Part shown: positions 17,917-27,742 of the stretch, piece after piece
Numbering within the stretch: position 1 is the stretch's first letter
Layout of the letters: every line of letters begins with the position of its first letter
Source of the DNA: Oscillospiraceae bacterium
GTDB taxonomy: Bacteria > Bacillota > Clostridia > Oscillospirales > CAG-272
Direction of reading: 5' to 3'
Length of the DNA: 64,000 nucleotides
NCBI GenBank assembly: GCA_015064885.1
Contig: SVRJ01000008.1
Location: forward strand, 1-64,000
The notes under the pieces: model-generated
The model's database searches: none
What the model saw: the letters and a program-made list of their open reading frames with translations, nothing else
Told to the model about the DNA's origin: nothing
Made by a program: the position numbers and the translations under genes

Positions 17917-18909
17917 TCAGCAGTCAAAATCCTGCATTTCGAGTCCGTTCTTTTCGAGCTCGTTTTTGTTCTTAAGATATTCGAGCTCATCCTCATCATC
18001 CTCGTCAACGTCCTCTTCGAGCTCCTCGGGGACATATTCGCTCTCATCCTTGAGGTATCCGGATGCGCTCACGGCGGCAATTGCCGCGGCAAGGGCAAAC
18101 ACGGAGATAAGGAATATCGGAACCGAGGCGACCTTTATATTTCCTACCGTCATTTTATAGAGGGTATAGAAGGCACCCGTTCCGGCAGAGATTGTGGCGA
18201 GTCTCGGGAAATTATGCAGAACAATCACTATAAGCGCGGCAAAGGCAAGAACAATAGCTATAGAAATATAGTCCGAGTCAACGCAGAGGTCTATCTTCTG
18301 GAGGAGAGGCTCAAAGGCACCCCAGTCCTTTTCCACGTAGTCGTCTGCGGTAACGTCGACAAGTCTGTTATATATCTCGTATTCGTATTTAAAGTCAACT
18401 ATTTTTTTGCATATAAAGGCATCTGCAAGCATGAGAAAAGCGGAAAGGGGAATCAGGGAATTCAGGTTAAAGCGTCTTCCCTTGGTATTGTATATTTTGC
18501 TTCTCATCACGGCACAGTAAAGAGACGCACCGAAGAAGCAGACCGCCATAGCGAAAAAGCCGTTGGGGAATTTGGTTATATTTCCGAGTGTCTTCTGATA
18601 TATGATGAAGAGAGACGCTGCGGACACGGCAAGAGTAGAGATATCCGCAAGGAATGCGGGCAAAAAGCAGGTAAGGCTCGCAAGCATGCTGAACGCCGCA
18701 GCTTCTATAAGAGCTTTATTTTCATATACCTTAAGGAACTGCTTCAGCTTTCCGTCTGTGATCTCCTCTCCTGTCTTAGGGTCGAATTTGAGGTACTGTG
18801 TGAGCACCATTATGAGTAAAACGGCAGCGATAACGTAGCCGATAGACGCGGCTATTCTGCGGACGGCTCTTTCACCTCGTATCTCTGCTTTCAGAACTTT
18901 GTTTTCCAT
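17917..18909 (-). CDS. Polytopic membrane protein of unknown function
   Basis: 330 aa from the ATG at 18909, with GAGGG upstream. About seven to eight hydrophobic segments. The C-terminus is a long acidic tail (about 285-312, mainly Asp and Glu). First gene of a seven-gene operon with consensus promoter 18979-19007 that continues into the RsgI-like, M48-like, ppa, lipoprotein, obg and rarA genes. I recognise no family. A similar plan (polytopic protein with acidic tail) is seen in the gene at 43765. Confidence 0.7.
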   Translation of the reverse strand: MENKVLKAEIRGERAVRRIAASIGYVIAAVLLIMVLTQYLKFDPKTGEEITDGKLKQFLKVYENKALIEAAAFSMLASLTCFLPAFLADISTLAVSAASLFIIYQKTLGNITKFPNGFFAMAVCFFGASLYCAVMRSKIYNTKGRRFNLNSLIPLSAFLMLADAFICKKIVDFKYEYEIYNRLVDVTADDYVEKDWGAFEPLLQKIDLCVDSDYISIAIVLAFAALIVIVLHNFPRLATISAGTGAFYTLYKMTVGNIKVASVPIFLISVFALAAAIAAVSASGYLKDESEYVPEELEEDVDEDDEDELEYLKNKNELEKNGLEMQDFDC

Positions 18910-18978
18910 CAAGATCCCTCTTTCGGTTTCTTTATTTATAATTTACTGTATCGTCATCAGGATAAAGTCATACATCTT

Positions 18979-19007
18979 ATTATACCACATTTTCTCGCGC
19001 TTGTCAA
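18979..19007 (-). promoter_or_regulatory. Promoter of the membrane protein-ppa-obg-rarA operon
   Basis: TTGACA, 17 bp spacer, TATAAT preceded by TGTGG, minus strand, about 70 bp before the ATG at 18909. Confidence 0.85.
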
Positions 19008-19019
19008 CATCATATATAA

Positions 19020-19050
19020 AGAAAAAGCTGTTGCACTTTCGTGCAACAGC
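19020..19050 (-). terminator. Terminator of the ribosomal super-operon
   Basis: Perfect 10 bp stem GCTGTTGCAC/GTGCAACAGC with a 4 nt loop, then TTTTTCTTT on the minus strand, about 30 nt after the rplQ stop. A second small hairpin (AAATTCC/GGAATTT) overlaps the rplQ 3' end. Confidence 0.9.
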
Positions 19051-19079
19051 AAAATTTCCAAATTCCTTTCGGAATTTAA

Positions 19080-19445
19080 TTAGTTAGCGGATGTCTCGTC
19101 TTCCTCAACGAGTGTGATGATCGCCATCTCAGCCGCGTCACCTCTACGGGGACCGAGCTTGTAGATGCGTGTGTAACCGCCGTTGCGGTTAGCATACTTG
19201 GGAGCGATCTCGTTAAAGAGCTTTGTTACAACATCTTCTTTTGTTATATAAGCAAGTGCCTGACGGCGTGTTGCCAGAGTGTTCTTCTTACCGAGTGTGA
19301 TCATCTTCTCAGCTACAGAACGAACTTCCTTTGCTCTTGTAAGAGTTGTCTCAACAGTTCCCTTTTCAAGCAACAAAGTTACCATGCCTCTGAGCATTGC
19401 TCTTCTGTGGTCACTTGTTCTGCCAAGTTTTCTTGTTCCGGGCAT
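19080..19445 (-). CDS. rplQ: 50S ribosomal protein L17
   Basis: 121 aa, normal for the short bacterial form. Starts [20 protein letters not shown], the family signature, and contains the conserved YTRI(Y)[15 protein letters not shown] end. L17 lines the peptide exit tunnel area of the 50S subunit. Last gene of the operon; AAGGAGG upstream of the ATG. Confidence 0.97.
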   Translation of the reverse strand: MPGTRKLGRTSDHRRAMLRGMVTLLLEKGTVETTLTRAKEVRSVAEKMITLGKKNTLATRRQALAYITKEDVVTKLFNEIAPKYANRNGGYTRIYKLGPRRGDAAEMAIITLVEEDETSAN

Positions 19446-19511
19446 TATAAATTCCCTCCTTCTGTAGGATTATATCTTAACTTATTCTTTGTATTTTGTT
19501 CTTGCCGAACC

Positions 19512-20477
19512 TTACTCTTCTTCTTTCTTGAGTTCAAGTCCCAAAGAGTGAAGAGTATGGATAACATCCTCGAGGGACTTCTTTCCGAGATTTCTTACCT
19601 TGATCATCTCGTCTTCTGTTCGGTTTATAAGATCCTCGACTGTGTCGATTCCGGCTCTCTTAAGACAGTTAAAGCTACGCACTGACATGCTAAGCTCCTC
19701 AATGGGCATCTCAAGAACCCTATCGCGCTTGGTCTCTTCGCGTTCAACCAAAACTTCGGCTTTCTTCGCCTCGTCGCTGAGTTCTACGAACAAATTGAGA
19801 TGTTCAGTGAGAAACTTCGCTCCAAGGGATATTGCTTCCTTAGCGGAAATAGTTCCGTTGGTAAGCACGTCTATTGTAAGCTTGTCAAAGTTTGTATTGT
19901 TGCCTACGCGTGTGTTTTCAACTTCGTACTTTACGTTATATACGGGTGTGTATATAGAGTCGGTAAAGATCGTGCCGATAATGTTGTCAAAACCGCGTTC
20001 AACATATATTCTCTTGTTGACGTCTGAGCTATCGTAGCCTCTGCCCGTATCAAACTGCAATTCCATATAGAACTTTGCGTCTGCTTCGAGTGTTGCAATG
20101 TGCAGATCGGGATTGAATATCTCAAGATCGAGATCTGTCTTTATATCACCCGCAGTGATCTCGCAAGGACCTGTTACGTCAATTACAGCCTTCTTCTGGG
20201 TTACGCCATGAAGCTTTGCTACAATTCCCTTTACATTGAGTACGATTTCGGGTACGTCTTCTCTTACTCCGTCGACTGCGGAAAACTCATGGAGAACACC
20301 GTTGATCTTGATGTTCGTTACCGCACAACCGGGAAGTGAATTGAGAAGTACACGGCGGAGTGAGTTTCCGAGGGTAATGCCGTAGCCTCTTACGAGCGGC
20401 TCAACCACGAATACTCCGTGTTTGCCATCGTCTGAAATGTCTAACGTTAATATATTGGGCTTCTCTATCTCTATCAT
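19512..20477 (-). CDS. rpoA: RNA polymerase alpha subunit
   Basis: 321 aa. The N-terminal dimerisation domain (about 1-230) has the conserved [15 protein letters not shown] and GAAV-like (GCAVTNIKI) segments. A linker follows, then the C-terminal domain with [17 protein letters not shown] and [11 protein letters not shown], the helix-hairpin-helix surface that binds UP elements and activators. AGGAGG upstream. Confidence 0.97.
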   Translation of the reverse strand: MIEIEKPNILTLDISDDGKHGVFVVEPLVRGYGITLGNSLRRVLLNSLPGCAVTNIKINGVLHEFSAVDGVREDVPEIVLNVKGIVAKLHGVTQKKAVIDVTGPCEITAGDIKTDLDLEIFNPDLHIATLEADAKFYMELQFDTGRGYDSSDVNKRIYVERGFDNIIGTIFTDSIYTPVYNVKYEVENTRVGNNTNFDKLTIDVLTNGTISAKEAISLGAKFLTEHLNLFVELSDEAKKAEVLVEREETKRDRVLEMPIEELSMSVRSFNCLKRAGIDTVEDLINRTEDEMIKVRNLGKKSLEDVIHTLHSLGLELKKEEE

Positions 20478-20569
20478 TCCAAATAATCCTCCTATTCAAA
20501 TTTTTGATTGATCTGATCTTTTCTTATCAGACTGCCGAAAGTGCCGCTTTATTCGCGACCCTATCCGGA

Positions 20570-21193
20570 TTACTTGGAATAAAGCTCAACGATAAGCTGC
20601 TCTTCGAACGGGAATTCGATATCCTCTCTCTTAGGCATAGCAACTACCTTGCATGTGTAGCCGTCTTCGGATACTTCCATCCATACGGGAGCTTCCTGTC
20701 TCTTTACCTGAGCGAGTTCCTTGAACTTAACGCTGTCTCTGCTTGTTTCCTTAACTACGATCACATCACCGGGCTTAACAAGAAGCGAGGGAATGTTTAC
20801 GTTCTTTCCGTTAAGTGTGAAGTGTGTGTGGAGAACGAGCTGACGAGCTTCCTTTCTTGTAGAAGCCATACCCATTCTGTATACTACGTTGTCAAGGCGG
20901 CGCTCAAGGAGAATAAGGAGGTTTTCACCTGTCATTCCTTCTTTTCTTTCAGCCTCTACGAAGTAGTTTGCGAACTGCTTCTCAAGTACGCCGTAGTATC
21001 TCTTAGCCTTCTGCTTCTCACGAAGCTGCTTGCCGTATTCTTTTGCCTTCTTTGCTGCTGCACCATGCTGACCGGGAGCGCTGTTTCTGCGATCGAGAGC
21101 GCACTTGCCGGACATACATCTGTCGCCCTTAAGATAAAGCTTTACGCCTTCTCTGCGGCAGAGTCTGCAAACAGGACCTGTATAACGTGCCAT
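20570..21193 (-). CDS. rpsD: 30S ribosomal protein S4, Zn-binding form
   Basis: 207 aa. Primary 16S rRNA binder. Cys9, Cys12, Cys26 and Cys31 near the N-terminus make the zinc-containing (C+) version. The S4 RNA-binding fold lies near 98-160 ([10 protein letters not shown], then RQLVLHTHF). S4 is often a translational repressor of its own operon in other bacteria; no obvious site was identified here. Confidence 0.97.
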   Translation of the reverse strand: MARYTGPVCRLCRREGVKLYLKGDRCMSGKCALDRRNSAPGQHGAAAKKAKEYGKQLREKQKAKRYYGVLEKQFANYFVEAERKEGMTGENLLILLERRLDNVVYRMGMASTRKEARQLVLHTHFTLNGKNVNIPSLLVKPGDVIVVKETSRDSVKFKELAQVKRQEAPVWMEVSEDGYTCKVVAMPKREDIEFPFEEQLIVELYSK

Positions 21194-21217
21194 ATTAGTA
21201 TTACCTCCGTTTTAAAA

Positions 21218-21616
21218 TTAAACGCGTCTGCGCTTAGGCGGTCTGCAACCATTGTGCGGTATGGGAGTTACGTCTCTGATAAGTGTTATCTGAAGACCTA
21301 CTGTCTCAAGCGCACGGATAGCGGATTCTCTTCCCGATCCGGGGCCTTTTACGTATACTTCAACCTTCTTGAGGCCGTGCTCCATAGCGAGCTTTGCTGC
21401 TGTTTCGGAAGCACTCTGTGCTGCGAAGGGAGTAGACTTACGGGAGCCCTTGAAGCCGAGTTCGCCTGCGGACGCCCACGAAATTGCGTTTCCGTTGACA
21501 TCGGTTATTGTTATAATTGTGTTGTTAAAGCTGGACTGAATGTGAACTGCGCCTTCTTCGATGTTCTTGCGCTCGCGTCTCTTCTTAACAACCTTTTTAG
21601 CTGCGACTTTTGCCAT
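21218..21616 (-). CDS. rpsK: 30S ribosomal protein S11
   Basis: 132 aa, normal size. Contains [25 protein letters not shown] and the C-terminal [14 protein letters not shown] signature. Contributes to the platform of the 30S subunit near the mRNA exit. The very basic N-terminus ([12 protein letters not shown]) is typical. Confidence 0.97.
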   Translation of the reverse strand: MAKVAAKKVVKKRRERKNIEEGAVHIQSSFNNTIITITDVNGNAISWASAGELGFKGSRKSTPFAAQSASETAAKLAMEHGLKKVEVYVKGPGSGRESAIRALETVGLQITLIRDVTPIPHNGCRPPKRRRV

Positions 21617-21631
21617 CTTTATGCTGCTCCT

Positions 21632-22000
21632 TTACTTCTTCTTGTTAGCAATGGTTTTTGCGGGACCTTTTCTTGTTCTCGCGTTTGTCTTTGTTCTCTG
21701 TCCTCTTACGGGGAGACCTTTTCTGTGTCTGATTCCTCTGTAGCAGTTGATCTCAACGAGGCGCTTGATGTTAAGCTGTACGTCTCTTCTGAGGTCACCT
21801 TCAACAGTGTATTCGTTTTCGATTACGTCACGGAGCTTTGCAACCTCATCTTCTGTAAGGTCCTTTGCACGTGTGTCGGGGTTTATACCTGTCTTTGCGA
21901 GGATATCGTTTGCGCTCTTGCGGCCTATACCATAGATATATGTCAAGGCGATCTCTACGCGTTTCTGATTCGGAATATCAACACCAGCTATACGAGCCAT
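21632..22000 (-). CDS. rpsM: 30S ribosomal protein S13
   Basis: 122 aa. Starts [20 protein letters not shown] and has YIYGIGR and the [20 protein letters not shown] basic block. Sits at the top of the 30S head and contacts the 50S subunit and P-site tRNA. Confidence 0.97.
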   Translation of the reverse strand: MARIAGVDIPNQKRVEIALTYIYGIGRKSANDILAKTGINPDTRAKDLTEDEVAKLRDVIENEYTVEGDLRRDVQLNIKRLVEINCYRGIRHRKGLPVRGQRTKTNARTRKGPAKTIANKKK

Positions 22001-22039
22001 TCTGTTATTTCCTTTCTGATTTTAAAATTTTATTGTTGC

Positions 22040-22153
22040 TCAACCCTGCTTCTGCTTATGCTTGGGGTTTTCGCAGATGACCATTACATGGCCGTGTCTT
22101 CTTATGATCTTGCACTTTTCGCAGATCTTCTTTACGGATGGTTTAACCTTCAT
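22040..22153 (-). CDS. rpmJ: 50S ribosomal protein L36, Zn form
   Basis: 37 aa, starting [15 protein letters not shown]. Zinc ligands Cys11, Cys14, Cys27 and His32 are all present (C+ type). Lies between infA and rpsM, the standard order in Firmicutes. It is one of the smallest ribosomal proteins, in the 50S core near helix 42. Confidence 0.95.
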   Translation of the reverse strand: MKVKPSVKKICEKCKIIRRHGHVMVICENPKHKQKQG

Positions 22154-22178
22154 TATAATTTCACCATGCCTTTCGTTA

Positions 22179-22400
22179 TTATTTGGAACGCCAGGTTATT
22201 CTGCCCTTTGTGAGGTCATATGCTGAAACCTCAACGGTTACCGTATCACCCGGCAGTATGCGTATATAGTTCATTCTGAGCTTTCCGGATATATGGGCTG
22301 TTACGATGTGCCCGTTCGGAAGCTGTACTTTAAAGTTTGCGTTGGGGAGTGTTTCCACTACCTTGCCTTCAAACTCTATTACGTTTTCGTCCTTTGCCAC
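22179..22400 (-). CDS. infA: Translation initiation factor IF-1
   Basis: 73 aa, one OB fold. Starts [20 protein letters not shown] and has [19 protein letters not shown], then [13 protein letters not shown] at the end. Blocks the A site during initiation together with IF-3. AGGAGG upstream. Confidence 0.97.
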   Translation of the reverse strand: MAKDENVIEFEGKVVETLPNANFKVQLPNGHIVTAHISGKLRMNYIRILPGDTVTVEVSAYDLTKGRITWRSK

Positions 22401-22443
22401 AGTAATTTCCTCCTGTCATGATTTTTAAATATGATATTCAAGC

Positions 22444-23211
22444 TTAAAACGGATAATCCTTTTCGATAAGTGTCAGTATCTCGACTCCGTTATCGGTAAG
22501 CGCGACTGTGTTCTCGTAGTGAGCGGACAGAGATCTATCAAGTGTTTTGACAGTCCATCCATCAGGGAGAACGTATATTCTTCCGCTTCCCGCATTCACC
22601 ATAGGCTCTATGGCAAGAGTCATTCCGCTGCAGAGTCTTACGCCTCTTCCCGGTCTGCCGAAGTTCGGAACCTCGGGGCTTTCGTGAAGGTGCTCACCGA
22701 TACCGTGTCCGACAAAGTCGGTTACGATACCGAAGCCGTTCTTCTCTATATGCTCGCCTATTGCCGAGCAAACGTCTCCGAGTCTGTTTCCGATCTCGAG
22801 CTTCTTTATACCAACGTAAAAGCTTTCCCGTGTCACGTCGATAAGCTTCTGCGTTGCCGCATCTGTCTTTCCGACGGCGAAGGTTCTCGCGCTGTCTCCG
22901 TGGAAGCCCTTATAGTAGGCTCCGACGTCGATCTTCACGATATCTCCTTCTTTAAGTATCCTTTTTCTGTTCGGTATTCCGTGTATGACCTCGTCATTGA
23001 CGCTGACACACGCGCTGGCGGGAAAACCGCCGTAACCAAGGAACGACGGAGTCGCTCCTTGCTTTACGATGTAATCATGCACGACCTTATCTACGTCATG
23101 CGTGCTCATTCCGGGCTTCAAGGAATCTCTTGCTGCCAGAAGAGCCTCACCGGTTATCCTGCCTGCGTCTCTCATCCCGGACAGTTGAACGGGATTTTTG
23201 ATCGTTATCAT
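22444..23211 (-). CDS. map: Methionine aminopeptidase, type I
   Basis: 255 aa, about the length of the E. coli enzyme, with no N-terminal zinc finger. Removes the N-terminal Met from new proteins. Metal ligands sit in VKIDVGAYYKGFHGD (two Asp), GHGIGEHLHE (His), AIEPM (Glu) and the last Glu in HYENTVALT. Starts 2 nt after the adk stop, so the two are translated in close sequence. Confidence 0.96.
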   Translation of the reverse strand: MITIKNPVQLSGMRDAGRITGEALLAARDSLKPGMSTHDVDKVVHDYIVKQGATPSFLGYGGFPASACVSVNDEVIHGIPNRKRILKEGDIVKIDVGAYYKGFHGDSARTFAVGKTDAATQKLIDVTRESFYVGIKKLEIGNRLGDVCSAIGEHIEKNGFGIVTDFVGHGIGEHLHESPEVPNFGRPGRGVRLCSGMTLAIEPMVNAGSGRIYVLPDGWTVKTLDRSLSAHYENTVALTDNGVEILTLIEKDYPF

Positions 23212-23213
23212 AT

Positions 23214-23843
23214 TTACGCCTCTCCGAGTGCCTCGAATACAAGGGCTGTCGTATCATCGACCTTCTCGCAACCGACTACGCTTACGAGGATACCCTTCTT
23301 TTCGTAAAAGCTCTTGAGGGGCTCTGTCTGTGCGTGGTAGACGCTGAGTCTGTCTCTTACGGTAGCCTCATTGTCGTCGTCTCTGATCTTAAGAGCAGAT
23401 CCGCACGCATCACAGCAATCTCCCTTAGGAGGATTGTACTTTGTGTGGTAGGTAGCTCCGCACTTGGAGCAAACTCTTCTACCGCTCATTCTCTCAACGA
23501 TAGTTTCATCGGGAACCTCTATAGAAAGAACCTTGTCGAGGGTTATTCCCATAGCGTCGAGAGCCTCTGCCTGAGGAATGGATCTCGGGAAGCCGTCGAG
23601 GATGTAGCCTTCGTTTCCTCTTGCGGAGAGGAAGTCTGCAACCATACCGATAACGAGGTTATCGGGAACGAGCTGACCCTTGTCCATATACTCTTTAGCC
23701 TTGGCACCGAGTTCTGTTCCGTTCTTTATCTGAGTTCTGAGAATTTCGCCTGTGCTGATTGTGGGTATATTGTATTTTTTGGATATACGCTCAGCCTGCG
23801 TGCCCTTTCCGGCACCGGGAGCTCCAAGCAATATAAGCTTCAT
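23214..23843 (-). CDS. adk: Adenylate kinase, Zn-binding LID
   Basis: 209 aa from the ATG at 23843 (AGAGG 7 nt upstream). Interconverts AMP, ADP and ATP. P-loop GAPGAGKGT at 7-15; AMP-binding DGFPRS near 84. The LID domain carries four Cys (CSKC ... CDAC) that bind zinc, as in many Firmicutes enzymes. Lies between secY and map, the classical position. Confidence 0.97.
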   Translation of the reverse strand: MKLILLGAPGAGKGTQAERISKKYNIPTISTGEILRTQIKNGTELGAKAKEYMDKGQLVPDNLVIGMVADFLSARGNEGYILDGFPRSIPQAEALDAMGITLDKVLSIEVPDETIVERMSGRRVCSKCGATYHTKYNPPKGDCCDACGSALKIRDDDNEATVRDRLSVYHAQTEPLKSFYEKKGILVSVVGCEKVDDTTALVFEALGEA

Positions 23844-23865
23844 ATGCACACCTCTTTTTAATTTA

Positions 23866-25197
23866 TCAGCCGAGGAATCCCTTAGGATTATAGCCGCCGT
23901 AGTTACGGAGAGCTACCTGGCTGCCGATATCTCTTTCTGTTTCGAGAATTACACCGACTATGATCAGGAGTGAAGAGCCGGAGAATGCGAGTGTAGAGAG
24001 CGCTGTATAGTTACAGAGCGATGCTATCATATTGACCAGAAGCGGGAAGCAAGCGATAAATCCGAGGAAGAATGCGCCCATGAGGGTCACTCTGTTAAGG
24101 ATCTTCTTGATATACTGGTAGGTAGGCTTACCCGAACGGATACCCGGGATAGCGCCGCCCTGACTCTGTATATTGTTTGCCACTTCAACGGGGTCAAAGG
24201 ATATGAGAATATAGAAGTACGAGAAACCAACGATGAGAAGGAGGAATATGATGAGATACAGAACTGTATCCATACCCATTACTTCTGTTACGCCCTTCCA
24301 GAACTTGCTGTTCGGGAAGAAGGATGCGATGGTTGCGGGTACTGTTGCGATCGAGCTTGCGAAGATGATCGGCATAACTCCCGCCATATTGAGCTTGAGG
24401 GGGAGGTTGGAGTTCTGACCGCCGTACATCTTACGACCTACTACGCGCTTAGCGTACTGGATCGGAATTCTTCTCTCGGAGTTTGTAACCCAGATAGTAA
24501 GAACGACGATAGCGAGGATAACGGCGATAGTGAATATTGCCATTACGAGGCCGGGCCAGAGCTGGAAGGAATCAAAAGATCCGTTGGTGAATACCATATA
24601 GTAAATGCTGGAGAAGAGTGTAGGAAGACCTGCAATGATATTTGCGAAAAGTATCATAGAGATTCCGTTACCGATTCCCTTGTCGTTGATCTTTTCAGCG
24701 AGCCACATGATAAGAGCGGCACCTGCTGTGTAGATGAACACCATTACTATTTTAGAGAACCAATTGATATCAGAGATAAGCATGCCGTACGCTTCAAGAA
24801 TCGTTACGTATCCGAATCCTGTGAGGATCGCGAGAGCTACTGTTACTATTCTTGTGAGCGCGTTGATCTTCTTCTTTCCCTGCTCGTCCTTTGCCCAAGC
24901 TCCGATAGAGTTCGGGAAAGCGACGCCGAGAAGCTGGATCACGATAGAAGATGTGATATACGGAGAAACTGAGAGTGCGAAGAGCGTTGCCTTTCCAAAT
25001 GCATCACCGCTGAGTACGTTCATATATGCGAGTATCGAGCCGGATGTAGAAAGATTAAACGAATTGATCGCGTCTGCTGCTACATAAGGAACCGGGATGT
25101 TTGCGCCTATACGGTAAAGAACGATGACGAGCAATGTGAAGAGCATCTTGGTACGAAGATCTGTTATCTTCCAAGCGTTCTTGAATGACTGAAACAT
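23866..25197 (-). CDS. secY: Preprotein translocase subunit SecY
   Basis: 443 aa from the ATG at 25197, with AGAGGTGG upstream and only 1 nt after the rplO stop. About ten transmembrane helices. Conserved features: plug region PYITSSIVIQLL, cytosolic loop with NGISMILF, and the C5 loop R-rich segment SERRIPIQYAKR that binds SecA and ribosomes. Forms the membrane channel with SecE and SecG. Confidence 0.96.
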   Translation of the reverse strand: MFQSFKNAWKITDLRTKMLFTLLVIVLYRIGANIPVPYVAADAINSFNLSTSGSILAYMNVLSGDAFGKATLFALSVSPYITSSIVIQLLGVAFPNSIGAWAKDEQGKKKINALTRIVTVALAILTGFGYVTILEAYGMLISDINWFSKIVMVFIYTAGAALIMWLAEKINDKGIGNGISMILFANIIAGLPTLFSSIYYMVFTNGSFDSFQLWPGLVMAIFTIAVILAIVVLTIWVTNSERRIPIQYAKRVVGRKMYGGQNSNLPLKLNMAGVMPIIFASSIATVPATIASFFPNSKFWKGVTEVMGMDTVLYLIIFLLLIVGFSYFYILISFDPVEVANNIQSQGGAIPGIRSGKPTYQYIKKILNRVTLMGAFFLGFIACFPLLVNMIASLCNYTALSTLAFSGSSLLIIVGVILETERDIGSQVALRNYGGYNPKGFLG

Positions 25198-25198
25198 C

Positions 25199-25642
25199 TC
25201 ATTCCACCTCTGTCTTTCCACCTGCTGCTTCTATCTTTTCCTTAGCGGTTGCTGAAAAGACTGTCGCTTTGACAGTTATTTTTTTGGTAACTTCGCCGTT
25301 GCCGAGAACCTTGACACCGTCAAGCTCCTTGCGAACGAGCTTAGCTTCCTTGAGAGCTGCGAGATCTACTACTGCGCCGTCCTCAAATTTTGCACAGATA
25401 TCGCCTACGTTAACTACTGCGTAGTGAACTGCGAATCTGTTCTTGAAACCTCTCTTAGGGAGCTTTCTGTAAAGCGGAATCTGTCCGCCTTCAAAACCGG
25501 GTCTTACACCGCCGCCTGAACGAGCGTTCTGACCCTTATGGCCCTTACCTGCGGTCTTGCCGTTACCGGATCCGGGGCCTCTTCCTTTTCTGAAAGTATC
25601 TCTTACGGAACCTTCAGCGGGAGCAAGTTCATGAAGCTTCAT
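25199..25642 (-). CDS. rplO: 50S ribosomal protein L15
   Basis: 147 aa. Begins [14 protein letters not shown] and has the Gly-rich, basic [20 protein letters not shown] extension that threads into the 50S subunit, then the globular domain [15 protein letters not shown]. Late assembly protein. Confidence 0.97.
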   Translation of the reverse strand: MKLHELAPAEGSVRDTFRKGRGPGSGNGKTAGKGHKGQNARSGGGVRPGFEGGQIPLYRKLPKRGFKNRFAVHYAVVNVGDICAKFEDGAVVDLAALKEAKLVRKELDGVKVLGNGEVTKKITVKATVFSATAKEKIEAAGGKTEVE

Positions 25643-25659
25643 CTGAATTCCTCCTTTAC

Positions 25660-25833
25660 TTATACGTTCTCAACCTTAAGAAGGTGAGAAAGTACTTTGA
25701 TTTTACCTGCGAGAACTGCGTCGTCTGCAAGTGTGATGCTGTCACCGATCTTCTTGAGACCGAGAGAAGCAGCTGTTGCCTTCTGATTGGGCTTTGCGCC
25801 TATAAGGCTCTTTGCAAGTGTAATCTTTTTCAT
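25660..25833 (-). CDS. rpmD: 50S ribosomal protein L30
   Basis: 57 aa, starting [20 protein letters not shown]. The [22 protein letters not shown] stretch (residues 25-46) is the L30 core of the small bacterial form. AGGAGG lies upstream of the ATG at 25833. Position between rpsE and rplO is standard. Confidence 0.93.
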   Translation of the reverse strand: MKKITLAKSLIGAKPNQKATAASLGLKKIGDSITLADDAVLAGKIKVLSHLLKVENV

Positions 25834-25847
25834 TTTTAATTACCTCC

Positions 25848-26351
25848 TCAAGCCTTTACGTCTTCTTCGTTAAGTCCGCGGATAGAAGCTACCTCGCTTG
25901 CAGAACGGAGAGACTTAAGTCCTTCCATCGTTGCCTTAACAACGTTGGTCGGGTTGTTGGAACGAAGGCACTTTGCACGGATATTCTTGATACCTGCGCA
26001 TTCGAGAACGGCTCTTACCTTGCCGCCCGCGATAATACCTGTACCGGGTGCTGCGGGCTTAAGGAGAACCTTACCTGCTCCGAACACACCGATTATCTCG
26101 TGGGGAATAGTTGTTCCCTTGAGCGAGATCTCATACATATTCTTCTTAGCATCTTCGATGCCTTTTCTTATTGCTTCGGGTACCTCAGCAGCTTTACCAA
26201 GTCCTACGCCTACATGTCCGTTCTCATCTCCTACTACCATAAGAGCTGCAAAACGAGCGATACGGCCGCCTTTGACTGTCTTCGATACACGGTTCAGCGC
26301 TACGAGCTGCTCTTTGAGCTCAACTGCGCCGGGATTGAATTTTGTTGCCAT
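25848..26351 (-). CDS. rpsE: 30S ribosomal protein S5
   Basis: 167 aa. Double-stranded RNA-binding-like N-terminal domain with [22 protein letters not shown], then the C-terminal fold with [17 protein letters not shown]. Important for decoding accuracy, with S4. Confidence 0.97.
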   Translation of the reverse strand: MATKFNPGAVELKEQLVALNRVSKTVKGGRIARFAALMVVGDENGHVGVGLGKAAEVPEAIRKGIEDAKKNMYEISLKGTTIPHEIIGVFGAGKVLLKPAAPGTGIIAGGKVRAVLECAGIKNIRAKCLRSNNPTNVVKATMEGLKSLRSASEVASIRGLNEEDVKA

Positions 26352-26409
26352 AATAGCCTCCTAATGTTTGTTCAATTAAATCAAGTTGAACAGCGTACAA
26401 ACCGGAAAA

Positions 26410-26769
26410 TCAGAACTTAAGTCCGCCCTCACGAGCTCCTTCAGCCAGTTCCGATACGCGTCCGTGATAGATATAGCCGCCGCGGTCAAATACGACATCG
26501 GTAATACCCTTTTCAAGTGCGCGCTCTGCTACGAGCTTGCCTATCTTCTTTGCTGCTTCTTTGTTGCTGCCTACGCCTTCAAATCCTGCCTCATATGTGG
26601 AAGCGGATGCAAGTGTAACACCTGCCACATCGTCGATAACCTGCGCCTGAATGTGCGCGTTAGAACGATATACTGCAAGACGCGGACGCTCAGCTGTTCC
26701 GCTGACCTTTGCTCTGACTCTTGTATGTCTCTTGATACGAGCGAGGTTTCTATCCTTCTTTGTAACCAT
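26410..26769 (-). CDS. rplR: 50S ribosomal protein L18
   Basis: 119 aa. Binds 5S rRNA with L5. Starts [20 protein letters not shown] and ends [17 protein letters not shown], both family signatures; GYIYHGR near the end is conserved. Confidence 0.97.
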   Translation of the reverse strand: MVTKKDRNLARIKRHTRVRAKVSGTAERPRLAVYRSNAHIQAQVIDDVAGVTLASASTYEAGFEGVGSNKEAAKKIGKLVAERALEKGITDVVFDRGGYIYHGRVSELAEGAREGGLKF

Positions 26770-26787
26770 TTGCGTCTGCTCCCTTCA

Positions 26788-27327
26788 TTATTTACCGGTC
26801 TTTCCGGCTTTGCGGCGGATTCTTTCATCAGCGTACTTAACACCCTTGCCGTGGTACGGTTCAGGAGGTCTCTTACTTCTGATGACAGCTGCGGTAGCAC
26901 CAACGAGCTGCTTGTCGATTCCGTTTACGATTATTGTGTTCTGATCAGGGCACTCGAAAGAGATTCCTGCTTCAGGCTCTATTACTATAGAGTGAGAATG
27001 TCCGAGACCGAGTGTGAGGTTCTTGCCTGTCAAAGCAACTCTGTAACCTACGCCTACGATTTCGAGCTTCTTGGAGTAACCTGTTGTTACACCGGTTACC
27101 ATGTTTGCGATGAGTGTGCGGTAGAGACCGTGAAGGCTTCTGTGCTCCTTTTCATCGCTTGAACGAGATACTACGACCTCAGTGCCGTTTACTGCAACAC
27201 TGATTCTGGGATCTACAGCCTGTGTAAGTTCGCCTTTTGCTCCCTTTACTGTTACTACGTTATCAGCAGATACGGTAACTGTTACGCCTGCGGGAACGGT
27301 AATAGGCATTCTTCCTATTCTTGACAT
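26788..27327 (-). CDS. rplF: 50S ribosomal protein L6
   Basis: 179 aa. Starts MSRIGRMPITVPAGV; two similar folds. The C-terminal IRSKRPPEPYHGKGVKYADE signature is intact. Lies near the factor-binding site on the 50S subunit. Confidence 0.97.
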   Translation of the reverse strand: MSRIGRMPITVPAGVTVTVSADNVVTVKGAKGELTQAVDPRISVAVNGTEVVVSRSSDEKEHRSLHGLYRTLIANMVTGVTTGYSKKLEIVGVGYRVALTGKNLTLGLGHSHSIVIEPEAGISFECPDQNTIIVNGIDKQLVGATAAVIRSKRPPEPYHGKGVKYADERIRRKAGKTGK

Positions 27328-27343
27328 TACTCTTTACCTCCCC

Positions 27344-27742
27344 TTACCAGATGAAGCAAAGCACTTCGCCGCCAACGTTAGCGAGGCGAGCTGCCTTATC
27401 GGTCATAACGCCCTTAGACGTGGAAACGATAGCGATTCCGAGGCCGTTCATTACCTTGGGCATATCTTCGCAAGAAGCGTAGATACGGAGACCGGGCTTA
27501 GAAACTCTCTTAAGGCCGCGGATAACCTTCTGCTTACCCTGTGTGTACTTCAACTGGATCTTGATTACGCCCTGCTTGCCGTCTTCTACTACTTCATAGG
27601 ACTTGATATAGCCCTCATCGAGAAGAATCTGAGCGATGGACTTCTTCATTTTTGACGCCGGAACATCTACGCTCGCGTGCTTCGCATTGTTTGCGTTGCG
27701 GATTCTTGTGAGCATATCGGCAATTACATCTGACATTTGCAT
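27344..27742 (-). CDS. rpsH: 30S ribosomal protein S8
   Basis: 132 aa from the ATG at 27742, chosen because AAGGAGG lies 8 nt upstream and the product then matches the usual 130-132 aa. Starts [17 protein letters not shown] and ends [17 protein letters not shown] ... CFIW. Binds 16S helix 21. S8 is the spc-operon autoregulator in E. coli; the hairpin-rich gap just upstream of this gene is therefore of interest. Confidence 0.96.
   Translation of the reverse strand: MQMSDVIADMLTRIRNANNAKHASVDVPASKMKKSIAQILLDEGYIKSYEVVEDGKQGVIKIQLKYTQGKQKVIRGLKRVSKPGLRIYASCEDMPKVMNGLGIAIVSTSKGVMTDKAARLANVGGEVLCFIW

Noticed and set aside
20504-22213. 569-codon plus-strand ORF opposite rpsD, rpsK, rpsM and rpmJ
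   Set aside because: Antisense to four certain ribosomal genes; caused by codon bias.
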